The notes below the pieces were generated by a model, which saw only the letters and a list, made by a program, of their open reading frames with translations, had not been told where the DNA came from and did not search any database. Made by a program: the position numbers and the translations under genes. A stretch of 64,000 nucleotides of DNA from an uncultured Victivallis sp. (GTDB lineage Bacteria; Verrucomicrobiota; Lentisphaeria; Victivallales; Victivallaceae), in NCBI GenBank assembly GCA_944389935.1, contig CALXOE010000003.1:62001-126000 (forward strand). The letters run 5' to 3'. Position 1 is the first letter of the stretch, and each line of letters opens with the position of its first letter. Positions 35,671 through 44,452 of this stretch are shown here, piece by piece.

Positions 35671-36219
35671 TTATTTCGCCTTGTCGATCGCCTGTGCGGC
35701 TGCGACAAGTTTATCCCATGCCGGGGCGTCGGGCCTGGCGGACTTTTCCTTGAGCGCCTTGACGACCTCTTCGCAGTTCTTCGCGTTCATGCTTACGGTG
35801 TCGACCTTGCCGGAGAGGAAGAGAACGACGATTTTGCCATCGTCGCGGATCGAGGGCTTCTCGAACGCGAGGGGCGTGGAGGCCGCGTCGACCGCCCCGG
35901 CACCGTTCAGGGCCGCGCCGAGATAGGCGTAACCGGCGTTGCCAGCAGTGATCTTATCCGGAACGCGCTGCTCGACGCCGAGTCCGTGATAGGGATTCGC
36001 GAGCGACCGTGCCGGGAGATTCAGCTCTTCCAGCGTCGGATACTTTTTATTCCCCTCGAAGTGGCCCGCAACAATCTGATAGAGATTCGTGAGGTTGTTC
36101 ACGCTGACCGTCTGCTCCGTTTTGATCCGGGTGTTCCGGAGGATCGAGAGCGCGTCGGCGTTGACCTGAAATGCCAGCAGTGTGCAGCCGGCAGCGATGG
36201 CGAAAAGAAACTTTTTCAT
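35671..36219 (-). CDS. Exported hypothetical protein, pseudopilin-like C-terminal domain
   Basis: A 182-residue protein with a signal peptide (MKKFLFAIAAGCTLLAFQVNA). The mature part resembles the periplasmic domain of small type II/IV pseudopilin-like proteins (NLTNLYQIVAGHFEGNKKYPTLEELNLP, then NPYHGLG and GYAYLGAALN), but the prepilin-type N-helix is missing. It is the first gene of a pair with the DUF362 protein and has its own promoter. Function is unknown. Export is clear, and the pseudopilin likeness is tentative. Confidence 0.7.
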   Translation of the reverse strand: MKKFLFAIAAGCTLLAFQVNADALSILRNTRIKTEQTVSVNNLTNLYQIVAGHFEGNKKYPTLEELNLPARSLANPYHGLGVEQRVPDKITAGNAGYAYLGAALNGAGAVDAASTPLAFEKPSIRDDGKIVVLFLSGKVDTVSMNAKNCEEVVKALKEKSARPDAPAWDKLVAAAQAIDKAK

Positions 36220-36266
36220 GGCAGATCTCCCTTTTCATTTGCAAGGCGCGTCATGCGTCTTTTGAA

Positions 36267-36295
36267 ACAATACCACAATAAATGGATTTTCGCAA
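36267..36295 (-). promoter_or_regulatory. Promoter of the exported protein-DUF362 pair
   Basis: On the minus strand TTGCGA (36290-36295) and TATTGT (36267-36272) have a 17-base spacer. The expected start site is about 40 bases before the ATG at 36219. Confidence 0.55.
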
Positions 36296-36303
36296 CCCCG
36301 GAT

Positions 36304-36331
36304 TTGTATTTTCCGCAAAACGTGGTACATT
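36304..36331 (+). promoter_or_regulatory. Possible promoter of the large membrane protein gene
   Basis: TTGTAT (36304-36309) and TACATT (36326-36331) have a 16-base spacer. Both boxes are below consensus. The pair lies back to back with the divergent promoter at 36267-36295. Confidence 0.35.
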
Positions 36332-36386
36332 GTTTCCATTCAAGTTTACTTCAGTGAAATCGAACGGGAGCGTCGGCAACGAGAGC

Positions 36387-39300
36387 ATGAAAGGAAAAAT
36401 CGACCGTCTTTTGTTTGACGCGGCCGACCGCGAACTGCTGAACGCGGTGGACGAAGCGCTCGCCGCCGGGCGCTCCGGTGGAGGGCGTCCGCCGGAATTT
36501 GCGGTTGATCTGCATCCGCGCGGAATCCGGGAGCTGGCCGAGCCGCGCGCGGTGCGCATGACCCGGACGATGCTCCGGCTGCTCGATACGTTCGAGGCCG
36601 GAATCCCGGCGATGGAGGAGCGGCTCGCGGCGTTGCAGGCGTTGCGCGACGAAGTGATCGAAGGACTCGACGTGCTGCTGCGCTACAACACGGCGCGGGC
36701 ACTGCTGCAGGTCATCAAAGATCTGGTGAGAGAACGGCATGATCCGCTGCGACGGCTGCGGCTCGCGCATGATATGCGCACGGCGATGCTCGGCAATCCG
36801 CTGTTCATCCGGCGGCTGCTCCGGCGTTATCACCTGGTCGAGATGCCCGAGAGCTGGACTCCGGTCACATTCGACCAGCACGTTCACGATGCGAATACGA
36901 AAGGGAGAAAATCCCCGACTCATCTGATTATGGACGCCTGGATCAAAGGGATCGTGAAATTGCAGGTCGTCTATTACAACTACGTCCCGCGCGAGGCGGC
37001 CGAGGAGCTGCTGCGCGCCGCCCGGATCATGCAAGTCGATGTCCGGATCGGGGTCGAGTTCCGCTCGCTGTACCGGGGGCGTTTTGTCGAGATGATCTGG
37101 ACGCCGCGGGGGTTCTCCGGCGTGAACGACTTTCTGAAGTTTCTCGACCGTCCGGGAACTGCGGAGTTCACGCGCAAGTGCCGCAAGGCGGCGAACTTCC
37201 GACGTCGGATCGTGCTGGAGATTCTCGACCGGTTCAACCGTGGCGGCGGGAGGAAGAAGCTCAACGCCTTTTACGGAATCGATCTGCCGCCGGTGTCGCG
37301 GGAGGAGTTTCTCGCCTCGGTGCAGTACGGACAGCCGTCGGTCGAGCACATCGGGGAACTTCTCGTGACCAGGGTTCGGGCGGAACTGCAGCGGCGTCTC
37401 GCGGAACTTGAGGAGAATCCCGACAGCGGAGCGCTTCCCCGCATGGAAGAGCTGCGTGCCCGCATCGGAGCTCTCTCCGGTGAGCTCCTGCGCGCGCGGT
37501 ATCTCGATCTTTCGCTCTGGGAGCTGCCGCCGGCCCGCATCGACGACTTGCCGGAGATCAACCGCTGCTCTCCCTGGGAACTCATCCAGGAGTTGCGGAA
37601 AGTCGCTTCCGGATTCCGCATGACTTTGAATTTGAGTGGATTGCGTCTTGAGGACGTGATCGAAATTCTCTACGATTGCCGTGGGGAAATTACCGCGTTG
37701 GAGATTTTCAATCTGAAAGATGAAATCGCAGGCGGCCGTCCGGATGGAGACCTCCTGAACCGTCTCCGCCATGCGCTGAACACCGGCAGCGTCTTCAAGC
37801 TCAAGGATCTGATCCGGCAGGCGATAGCCCGGGTGTCCGAATCGGATCGTTCCGATCGGGACGACCGGGTGGAGAAATTGCGAACGATTCTGAGGGACAT
37901 GTCGGGATTTCTCGAATTCTACCAGCGGGCGCCGCTGGAGGCGTCGCTCGGCAGCGATTCCGCGAGTCGCCCGTCGCGATTCGTGCACGGTATGGGGTTT
38001 GCGGTGGTCGACACCCTGCCGACCCGCGTGCGTCGTCTGGTGCGGCATGGACTCATGCCGGATTTGAAACTGCTGCGCGTCACCTCGTCGGTTTACCGTG
38101 AGTTGAGTTTTCTCCCGCGTGAGAGCGAGGGAGCCTGGGGCCGTCTCGGGAGAAGCTTCGGATTCGGATACGATGTGCGCGTGCGGTGGATTTGTCCCGA
38201 TCCCGCGTTGAAGATCGACCGGGGCACGGGGAATCTTGCGACGCTCGGAGGTTTCTCCGTGCCGTCGCCGGAGACTCCACTCGTTTGTCCAGTCGCGTCA
38301 CCGGGTGAGTTCTGGCACTATTTGAACAGCAATGTCAAGATTGCCGTGAAGATCCTCGCCGGATTTCTCGCGGCATTTCTGACCTTTTACTATGGGTCCT
38401 ATGACTGGTGGTTTCTGACCTGGTTCGGCGCAGTCGTCTGGCTCGGCATCACGGCGGTACGGAATATCATTCAATCGGTGTTCGCGGGAGGCGGGCTGCG
38501 CAGTTCGCCTCTGTTGAAGTGGAATGATTTCATCTCCTGGCAGCGGGTGGCCGATTCGCTCTTCTACACGGGACTTTCCGTCCCGGTGCTTGACTGGCTC
38601 GTCAAGACGTTGATTCTCAACGATCTGCTCGGGTGGACCGCCGAGCGGCAGCCAGTGCTGGTCTTCACAGGAATCGCGCTTGCGAACGGATTTTACATCA
38701 TGGGCCACAATCTGCTTCGGGCATTTCCGAAATCGGCGGTGTGGGGAAACTGGCTGCGTGCACCGTTGTCGATCCCGCTGGCGGTTTTCTTCAATTTTCT
38801 GCTCGGCGGTGCGCTGTCGCTGCTCGGGGTGAGGGGAATCGAGATGATCCTGCAACAGTGGGCAGCGATTCTCTCGAAGCTGGCTTCGGATGTGATCGGC
38901 GGCGTGATCGAGGCGAGGGCCGACCGCGCCCGCAACATCGCCGCACGCATGGCCGATCTGCGTACCAAACTGCGGGAGTTATTCGCGCTGGTTTCCCGGC
39001 TCGAACTGCTTCTGCCGGAAGCGGATCTGCCGGAACTCATGCGTTCGCGCGATATGCTTCCCGGTATTTCCGAGCTCAAACGCAACAATCTTATGAAGCT
39101 CTTCTATGTGAATGCGTTGGATATCATGTACATCTGGATGCGGCAGCCGCAGGCGGTCACGGCCATGCGGCGCATCATGTCCCGCCTGAGTTCCGGGGAG
39201 CGGCTTCAGTTTGTGAAGTCACAGGAGATACTCAAACGCGAAAAGAGCATCTCGAAGATGTTTTTGAGCGGGCTGTTCGGGAAACATTTCACCCGGCCGC

Positions 39301-39407
39301 TGGCTTTTTACCTCGCCTATTACCGCGAATATCTGCAGGAGCTGCGTGAATTCGATCCCACGAAAAATCCCGATCCTCCATCTGCTTCTCCACGGTCGGA
39401 AGAGTAA
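36387..39407 (+). CDS. Large membrane protein with PHP-like N-terminal domain, function unknown
   Basis: A 1006-residue protein. The N-terminal two thirds (to about residue 640) are soluble. Near residue 170 is FDQHVHDANTKGRK, then VYYNYVPREAAEELLRAA and MQVDVRIGVEFRS, an order that recalls PHP-type phosphoesterase barrels (HxH, then GVE). About four to five transmembrane helices follow (about 645-830, for example VKILAGFLAAFLTFYYGSY). A cytoplasmic helical tail of about 170 residues ends the protein. The ATG at 36387 is preceded by a weak purine stretch. An earlier in-frame start at 36282 would precede the likely transcription start. I do not recognise the whole protein. Membrane-linked phosphoesterase activity is only a possibility. 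Confidence 0.75.
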   Translation: MKGKIDRLLFDAADRELLNAVDEALAAGRSGGGRPPEFAVDLHPRGIRELAEPRAVRMTRTMLRLLDTFEAGIPAMEERLAALQALRDEVIEGLDVLLRYNTARALLQVIKDLVRERHDPLRRLRLAHDMRTAMLGNPLFIRRLLRRYHLVEMPESWTPVTFDQHVHDANTKGRKSPTHLIMDAWIKGIVKLQVVYYNYVPREAAEELLRAARIMQVDVRIGVEFRSLYRGRFVEMIWTPRGFSGVNDFLKFLDRPGTAEFTRKCRKAANFRRRIVLEILDRFNRGGGRKKLNAFYGIDLPPVSREEFLASVQYGQPSVEHIGELLVTRVRAELQRRLAELEENPDSGALPRMEELRARIGALSGELLRARYLDLSLWELPPARIDDLPEINRCSPWELIQELRKVASGFRMTLNLSGLRLEDVIEILYDCRGEITALEIFNLKDEIAGGRPDGDLLNRLRHALNTGSVFKLKDLIRQAIARVSESDRSDRDDRVEKLRTILRDMSGFLEFYQRAPLEASLGSDSASRPSRFVHGMGFAVVDTLPTRVRRLVRHGLMPDLKLLRVTSSVYRELSFLPRESEGAWGRLGRSFGFGYDVRVRWICPDPALKIDRGTGNLATLGGFSVPSPETPLVCPVASPGEFWHYLNSNVKIAVKILAGFLAAFLTFYYGSYDWWFLTWFGAVVWLGITAVRNIIQSVFAGGGLRSSPLLKWNDFISWQRVADSLFYTGLSVPVLDWLVKTLILNDLLGWTAERQPVLVFTGIALANGFYIMGHNLLRAFPKSAVWGNWLRAPLSIPLAVFFNFLLGGALSLLGVRGIEMILQQWAAILSKLASDVIGGVIEARADRARNIAARMADLRTKLRELFALVSRLELLLPEADLPELMRSRDMLPGISELKRNNLMKLFYVNALDIMYIWMRQPQAVTAMRRIMSRLSSGERLQFVKSQEILKREKSISKMFLSGLFGKHFTRPLAFYLAYYREYLQELREFDPTKNPDPPSASPRSEE

Positions 39408-39458
39408 TGCGGTCACGCTTCCAGGTCGGGTCGCCCGCACACACACACTGCGCCGGAA

Positions 39459-40418
39459 TCAGCGCAGCATCTTCAGCCGCAAGCGATTGATCGATGATGT
39501 CGCCAGCTGTTTCTGATCGGACGACCCGGGCTGGCGCAGCGAAAGCCGGTAGCATTTGAGGGCGAGTCCGTACCGGCCGTTCTCCTCGGCGATGGCGGCA
39601 AGGTCGAAGAGCACCCGGATTTTTTCCCGGGGATCGAAGTAGGTGTTGTTCCCAAATTCCGCGACCGCGCGCCGGTAGTACGGAATGGCTTCCCCGTCGC
39701 GTTCCGACTTCCGCAGGATATCGCCCAGCGCAATCAGCGCGATGAGATCGTGCGGATCTTTTTCAAGCCGCTTCGTGAATTTCGCAATTCTTCGCTCAAG
39801 CGGCGTCTGCTCCACGGCGGCCGGTTTTCCCTCCGAATCCGGTTTGCTCTCATTCTCAGGAGCTTCGGCCGGTTCCGAAACCGGCTGTCCGGCGGGTTCC
39901 GGTTTCACTTCGGGCGCCGGTTCTTCCGTGGATTTCTGCACCGGCTGTCCGGCGGGTTCCGGTTTCACTTCAGGCGCCGGAACTCTTTCCGGTTCTTTGA
40001 TCGGTTCGGGCGGGGGCGGAAGTTTCTTCCGCTCGATCGTCACATTCTGTTTGGGCACAAAGAGGATAACCGTGTATATCTTCTTGTTGTTGAACTGGTA
40101 AAGTACACTGCACCCGGACATCGTGATCGAAAGCGACTCGCCGGGCCGGGTGAAGTGTTTGTAGAAGTTGCTTTTTGCCGTCAGCGTCGCCTCCTCGTAG
40201 AGTTCGCCTGCCGCTTCGGCGAACTCCCCAGAGAAGAGCTGTTCGGCCTCTCCCTGAAACACATAACAGGGAGTCCCCTTTACGGTGAGAGTGCTGACGC
40301 TTCCCGCCTCAAAAATCCCGGGATACTGTTTCCGGGCTTCGGCCAACGGCCCGAGATCTTCATATGCCGCGAGCGCGCCTGCACAGAGCAGCGCTCCGAT
40401 CATGACGGGAAGTTTCAT
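39459..40418 (-). CDS. Exported Pro-rich TPR protein, last gene of the envelope operon
   Basis: A 319-residue protein with a signal peptide (about 1-18), a small globular region (about 20-130), a Pro/Glu-rich linker holding two copies of APEVKPEPAGQPV (period 20 residues), and TPR-like helices (about 205-310: IALIALGDILRKSERDGEAI, DLAAIAEENGRYGLALKCY). The linker is the kind that spans periplasm or peptidoglycan. A strong ribosome site (ggaggag) precedes it. It is the eighth and last gene of the operon that starts at 48053. Role unknown. Confidence 0.8.
   Translation of the reverse strand: MKLPVMIGALLCAGALAAYEDLGPLAEARKQYPGIFEAGSVSTLTVKGTPCYVFQGEAEQLFSGEFAEAAGELYEEATLTAKSNFYKHFTRPGESLSITMSGCSVLYQFNNKKIYTVILFVPKQNVTIERKKLPPPPEPIKEPERVPAPEVKPEPAGQPVQKSTEEPAPEVKPEPAGQPVSEPAEAPENESKPDSEGKPAAVEQTPLERRIAKFTKRLEKDPHDLIALIALGDILRKSERDGEAIPYYRRAVAEFGNNTYFDPREKIRVLFDLAAIAEENGRYGLALKCYRLSLRQPGSSDQKQLATSSINRLRLKMLR
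39881..39980. repeat. In-frame tandem repeat, 60-base period
   Basis: A 40-base unit at 39881-39920 recurs at 39941-39980 with one clear mismatch. It encodes the doubled APEVKPEPAGQPV linker segment in the exported TPR protein. Confidence 0.85.
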
Positions 40419-40443
40419 ATTCTCTCCTCCGGTCGGTCTGTGA

Positions 40444-41127
40444 TCAGAAGTCCGTGACAGCTTTTCTGGTTTCGGCCTTGTTGCCGCTGGAACTGGAGGA
40501 GGAGTCAGAAGCGGAATTCACTCCCGCACCGGACTGTCCCTGTTCCGGCGTGCTGTCGATCGCATTCACGAGCTTGCTGACCGCAGCGAGCGTTTTCGAG
40601 GAGACGCCGACCGTGACCTGAATTTCGCCGCTGTCACCTTTGTGCGGAATCTTCTGCTCCTTGAGCGTGATCACACCTTTGAGCAGAGCATCCGCGGAGT
40701 TGCGGATCGTCTGCGAGGAAGTTTTGACTTTCTCCAGCGTCACACTCGAAGTCTGCTTCTCGCCATCCTTGGTGAGTGTTTTGAGCTTCTGGGCGGCTTC
40801 GCTGAGACCCTCTTCCGTCGAGAGCCGCTCTTTGATGAACTTCGCGAGAGCCGCGCGCGCCTTGAGCGCACCTTCCCGGCGGGCGTCGTTGATGTCGTCC
40901 ACGTCATCGAAGTCGTAGGTGCCGGTTCCGCGGGCGAAAATCTGGAACGACCCGTCCTCTTTGAGAGAGATCGCCGCCCCGTCCGGCTCGTTGAACTGCT
41001 CCTGAACCTCCGGAGCTGCAGCCGTCTTCTGCATGTCGACTTTCTCCGCCGCAAGCTGGTCGGCCGCGAACACCGTGAATCCCGTCAGCAGTGCCGCACA
41101 CGTCATCAAAAGAGTTTTCCCGTTCAT
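40444..41127 (-). CDS. Exported protein, single-domain paralogue of the FlgT/CsgG-like protein
   Basis: A 227-residue protein with a signal peptide (about 1-21). Residues 50-190 are clearly homologous to residues 40-185 of the neighbouring 506-residue protein: both contain SFQIF, then a GTG-YDFDD block, a helical LAKFI or LAKFL region, and VTVGVSSKTL. It ends in a low-complexity Ser-rich tail. A good ribosome site (ggaaagga) is present. This is the seventh gene of the envelope operon, lying 38 bases after its paralogue. The domain has no function I know of. A periplasmic location is certain enough from the signal. Confidence 0.8.
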   Translation of the reverse strand: MNGKTLLMTCAALLTGFTVFAADQLAAEKVDMQKTAAAPEVQEQFNEPDGAAISLKEDGSFQIFARGTGTYDFDDVDDINDARREGALKARAALAKFIKERLSTEEGLSEAAQKLKTLTKDGEKQTSSVTLEKVKTSSQTIRNSADALLKGVITLKEQKIPHKGDSGEIQVTVGVSSKTLAAVSKLVNAIDSTPEQGQSGAGVNSASDSSSSSSGNKAETRKAVTDF

Positions 41128-41165
41128 TGTCTTTCCTTTCCTTGGTTTGCCGGATCTGTTCCGGG

Positions 41166-42686
41166 TTATTGGTTCTGCCGGGTAATCGCATCGCTCAGAG
41201 TCTGCGCAGCTTTGTCCATCAGCGTCTGCAGGAGGTCGCTCTGCTCATCTTCCGCGAGCAGGTCGGAGATCTCCTTGTGATCGAGCCGCACTGTCAGCAC
41301 ATCCGAAAGCACCGGTCGTCCGGTCGTCACATCCGTGAGTTTATATCCCATCCGGAGCGACATCGCATAAAGCGGCTCAAACTTCCCCGTCGCCTTGTTC
41401 AATCCGAGTTTGCGCGAATATTTGAGCTCCTCGATCAACGTGGTCAACACATAATCCGCCGTCAGCATCTGTCCGGCTTTCAGAAGCTCCGAAGCAGGAG
41501 CGAGGCCCGCTTCCACAAGTTTGCCGGCGAGCGCCTGCTGCCCGGCTGCAATGGCGGTGTCTTCCACGTCCAGCACGAGAAAACGATTCATATTTATGAA
41601 CGCCCGGTTCAAGGTCCGCTCTGCAAGTGTCGTCACTTCGCTGCCCGAGAGACGCCGTCCCGGCCCGAGCTCGAAGTCGCGCGTCAGATTCTCCTGCGCC
41701 ATCGTCGGTTTCCAGAGCATCAGGGCGACGACTCCGCCCGCCCGCGGATTCACGATCAGCGCGTGGACGACCGCTTCGATTCTCCCGTCGCCCAGATCAC
41801 GCACATTGACGATCCGGTACTCTCTCACAAAACCGGAAGTCTTTGTGAGTGTATTGCTCTCCTGGTTCCGGAAACTCTCGCGCCGGAGGTCGTTGTTCAA
41901 CCGGAACTTCTTCATACGTTCCTGCAGTTTCGTGTCGTTCTGCAGCGCTGTGCCGTAGACCTGTCCGACCCCTTCAACCAGCGCCGCGTTCACCGCGCCC
42001 GCCCGGTCTTTTCCGGTTCCTACACATTCGATCCACCCCTCGGCGGGCCGTGCGCCGCCGCTGCCGGCGCCGTCTCCGGAAGCGGCTTCCGCTGCCGGAT
42101 CCGATGCCGGATCCGATGCCGGTGCCGGAGCGGCTATCCCGGCGGCGAGTTTTCCTGCCGCCTCGAGCGTTTTCGATGAAACTCCGACTGTGACCCGGAC
42201 CATTCCGCTGCTTCCTGTCCCGGGGATTTTTGACGAGGCGAGCACCACCACCCCGCGCAGCAGCGCCGCTGCGGAATTCCGGATCGACGTGAGCATCGTC
42301 CGCGCGGAAACCCGGTCCACCGTCGTGGTCGTCTTCCCGTCCTGCTGCGAAAGTTTCTTCACTTTCGCCGAAGCGGAGTTGAACTGATCTTCGTTGTGCA
42401 GCGATTCATTCAGGAATTTGGCGAGATTGGCTTTCGCTTTCTGTGTCGCCTCATTCTGCGCCGCGAGGATGTCGTCGGCGTCATCGAAATCATAACTCCC
42501 CGTTCCCGTCGAAAAAATCTGGAACGAGTTGTCGTCCCCCAAACGGATCGCCACGCCATCCGGAGAATCGGTCAGCTCCTGAACGACTCCCGCGTCCAGA
42601 GAGGCTTCTCCCGCCGCCCAGGTCGTCGCCGCCAGAACTGCACAGAGCAGCGGCAGCAGAATCATGAATGTACAGGTCTTCCTCAT
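41166..42686 (-). CDS. Exported FlgT/CsgG-like multidomain protein
   Basis: A 506-residue protein with a signal peptide (about 1-24) and three parts. Residues 40-185 are the domain shared with the neighbouring paralogue, followed by an Ala/Asp/Pro linker. Residues 215-315 (GWIECVGTGKDRAGAVNAAL to DGRIEAVVHALI) resemble the FlgT N-terminal domain. Residues 345-500 (RAFINMNRFLVLDVEDTAIA, MLTADYVLTTLIEELKY) resemble the CsgG-like fold found in CsgG, LpoB and the FlgT middle domain. FlgT stabilises an outer-membrane ring in some flagella and CsgG is a secretion pore. No flagellar or curli gene is near, so a different envelope complex is likely. Domain likeness is by eye. Confidence 0.75.
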   Translation of the reverse strand: MRKTCTFMILLPLLCAVLAATTWAAGEASLDAGVVQELTDSPDGVAIRLGDDNSFQIFSTGTGSYDFDDADDILAAQNEATQKAKANLAKFLNESLHNEDQFNSASAKVKKLSQQDGKTTTTVDRVSARTMLTSIRNSAAALLRGVVVLASSKIPGTGSSGMVRVTVGVSSKTLEAAGKLAAGIAAPAPASDPASDPAAEAASGDGAGSGGARPAEGWIECVGTGKDRAGAVNAALVEGVGQVYGTALQNDTKLQERMKKFRLNNDLRRESFRNQESNTLTKTSGFVREYRIVNVRDLGDGRIEAVVHALIVNPRAGGVVALMLWKPTMAQENLTRDFELGPGRRLSGSEVTTLAERTLNRAFINMNRFLVLDVEDTAIAAGQQALAGKLVEAGLAPASELLKAGQMLTADYVLTTLIEELKYSRKLGLNKATGKFEPLYAMSLRMGYKLTDVTTGRPVLSDVLTVRLDHKEISDLLAEDEQSDLLQTLMDKAAQTLSDAITRQNQ

Positions 42687-42699
42687 ATCCGGCTTCTTC

Positions 42700-43125
42700 T
42701 CAATCGATGGCTTTTACACGCAGTTTGAAATCCCGGCACTTTTTTCCCGGCGCAACCGAGGTCAGAGTCACATCGTCTCCCGCGACGATGAATTTGCGCA
42801 CCCACATCTCGTTATCGGGATTCTCCACTTCCGCTCCGGCGTTGTCGTACCAGTTGAACCGGTAGACGATCTCGAGCGTCGAACGGGTCGTGTTTTTCAG
42901 GAACACCTGTACACGCATGTAACCGTCGTTCGTCTGCGACTCCCGGATCTCCGTGAGGCAGAGATCTTCCGCCAGATCCGCATCCGTATCGACCCGCTTG
43001 TCGTTGATTCGCGTGATCGTGGCGTTCACGCCCGCGTTGGAAATGGTGTTGACCGACGGTTCGCTGCAGCCTGCCGCCAGAAGCAGCAGCGCAGACACAG
43101 AGAGCATCAGGGCAAGTTGTTTCAT
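42700..43125 (-). CDS. YcfL-like (DUF1425) lipoprotein
   Basis: A 141-residue lipoprotein with lipobox LLAAGC (Cys 20). The mature part matches the YcfL/DUF1425 pattern: VQVFLKNTTRSTLEIVYRFN followed by WYDNAGAEVE and a C-terminal beta strand. In E. coli ycfL is next to lpoB, whose product has a CsgG-like fold. Here it is likewise directly upstream of a CsgG-like gene (13-base gap), so the partnership appears kept in a distant phylum. The residue after the lipid Cys is Ser, so outer-membrane sorting is expected. Confidence 0.82.
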   Translation of the reverse strand: MKQLALMLSVSALLLLAAGCSEPSVNTISNAGVNATITRINDKRVDTDADLAEDLCLTEIRESQTNDGYMRVQVFLKNTTRSTLEIVYRFNWYDNAGAEVENPDNEMWVRKFIVAGDDVTLTSVAPGKKCRDFKLRVKAID

Positions 43126-43177
43126 GATCGTTTCCGCTTTCTCTTGTTTCGGTTTGTTTTGTTCCGGGGTTCCGGGT

Positions 43178-44431
43178 TCAGGGGTTCAGGGTCAGAGTGT
43201 CCGCGGCGTAATGAACCTTGTCGTCGCTGATCTCCACGCCGATGCTCTCGAGAATCGGCATGATGTGTTCCATATACAGAACGTCCGTCTCGGTGATCTC
43301 CGGATTCTCGATGACCGCGGTCAGAGAGGTGTTGGTCGACCGAACCTTCGATGCCGGAGCGAGCTTTCGCGCGACGATCTCTTTCTTGAGCATGTACATC
43401 GCTTTCTTGCGGATTTTCGCGTCGAACACCGAGGCGTTCACGATCAGCTTCAGCGGTCCTTTCGGCATATCCGCAGCGTTCTTGATCGACATCGCCAGAG
43501 AATTGAGTTTCTCAGCCATCCCCTCGCTGTTCATGAGCGTGTTCATCGCCGCTTCGGCACAGTAGGCGATGTCGTCCATGACCTCATCCTTGAGCGTGCT
43601 CCGCGTCGGGAATTCGTAGGTCTGCGCGCCGATCGACTTCGTCACGCTTCCGTTCAGGTCCTTGAAGTTGAACGCCACCGTTGCGCGGACGTTCTTCGTC
43701 TGCGGATTGTAGATCAGTGCGTCGATCCGGTAATAGAGCACCACCGTTTCCGGATAATTGGCCCGCACCGTGTCGAGCAGCCCGCGCGTGACGACAAACC
43801 GGTTCTCGTTCACGTCGAAGTAGGTCCCGACCAGTGTCTCGTCCTTGCTCTTGAAGTCCGCGTAAAGTTCGTTGTCCGACAACAGCTTCACGTCGAACCC
43901 GAATGTTCCGGCTTTCTTGATGATCGCGTCACGCAGACGCCGCTGGAACGTCGTGTAGTTCTGCAGGAAGAATTTCTCCCCGTTCAAACCGCTCCCGAAC
44001 GCCTCGGCCATCTTCATCTGGCCGAGCGACGGCGGCTCCTCCATCACCACAAGTTCGATCCCGGCCTGGTGTGAGAACCCTTTCTCCTGCAGCCACTGAT
44101 TGATCTTGCCGTCCGCGAGCGTCACGGCAAATTCTCCCGTGAGCTGGCCATGACGGTCGTCCAGTGAGTCCCATTTCTCCGAAAGCTTTTCCGTATCCTC
44201 GACGAACGTCGCGTACTCGTTGCACGCCTCCTCGATGAGTTTTTCCGGAGTCTGTGCGTTCAGTTTCAGAATGTACTTCCGCACAGCCTCCTTTTCCGCC
44301 TTGCTCTGGAGCTCTTTCTTCACCTGAAACGTGTTGCGTTCGGCCGTCACGGCCACTTTCACCTGAATCGTTCCGGCAAATACGCCGAAACAGACCGCAA
44401 GCAACCCGAATGCAATGACAATTTTCTTCAT
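43178..44431 (-). CDS. Exported protein with FlgT-N-like domain, function unknown
   Basis: A 417-residue protein with a signal peptide (about 1-19). Residues 20-125 (VKKELQSKAEKEAVRKYI, then GQLTGEFAVTLADGKI) resemble the FlgT N-terminal fold. Residues 130-260 start with a VVMEEPP strand and look like an alpha/beta domain that may sense or bind a ligand. Residues 330-410 hold a second small alpha/beta region. A strong AGGAGG ribosome site is present. It is the fourth gene of the envelope operon. It has no lipobox, so it is probably periplasmic or held by the lipoproteins encoded around it. Confidence 0.78.
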   Translation of the reverse strand: MKKIVIAFGLLAVCFGVFAGTIQVKVAVTAERNTFQVKKELQSKAEKEAVRKYILKLNAQTPEKLIEEACNEYATFVEDTEKLSEKWDSLDDRHGQLTGEFAVTLADGKINQWLQEKGFSHQAGIELVVMEEPPSLGQMKMAEAFGSGLNGEKFFLQNYTTFQRRLRDAIIKKAGTFGFDVKLLSDNELYADFKSKDETLVGTYFDVNENRFVVTRGLLDTVRANYPETVVLYYRIDALIYNPQTKNVRATVAFNFKDLNGSVTKSIGAQTYEFPTRSTLKDEVMDDIAYCAEAAMNTLMNSEGMAEKLNSLAMSIKNAADMPKGPLKLIVNASVFDAKIRKKAMYMLKKEIVARKLAPASKVRSTNTSLTAVIENPEITETDVLYMEHIMPILESIGVEISDDKVHYAADTLTLNP

Positions 44432-44452
44432 AAATCCCTCCTGTGGATGTGG

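Noticed and set aside
36351..38048. 565-residue minus-strand frame under the large membrane protein gene
   Set aside because: Compositional shadow (Arg, His, Gln rich) without start signal.
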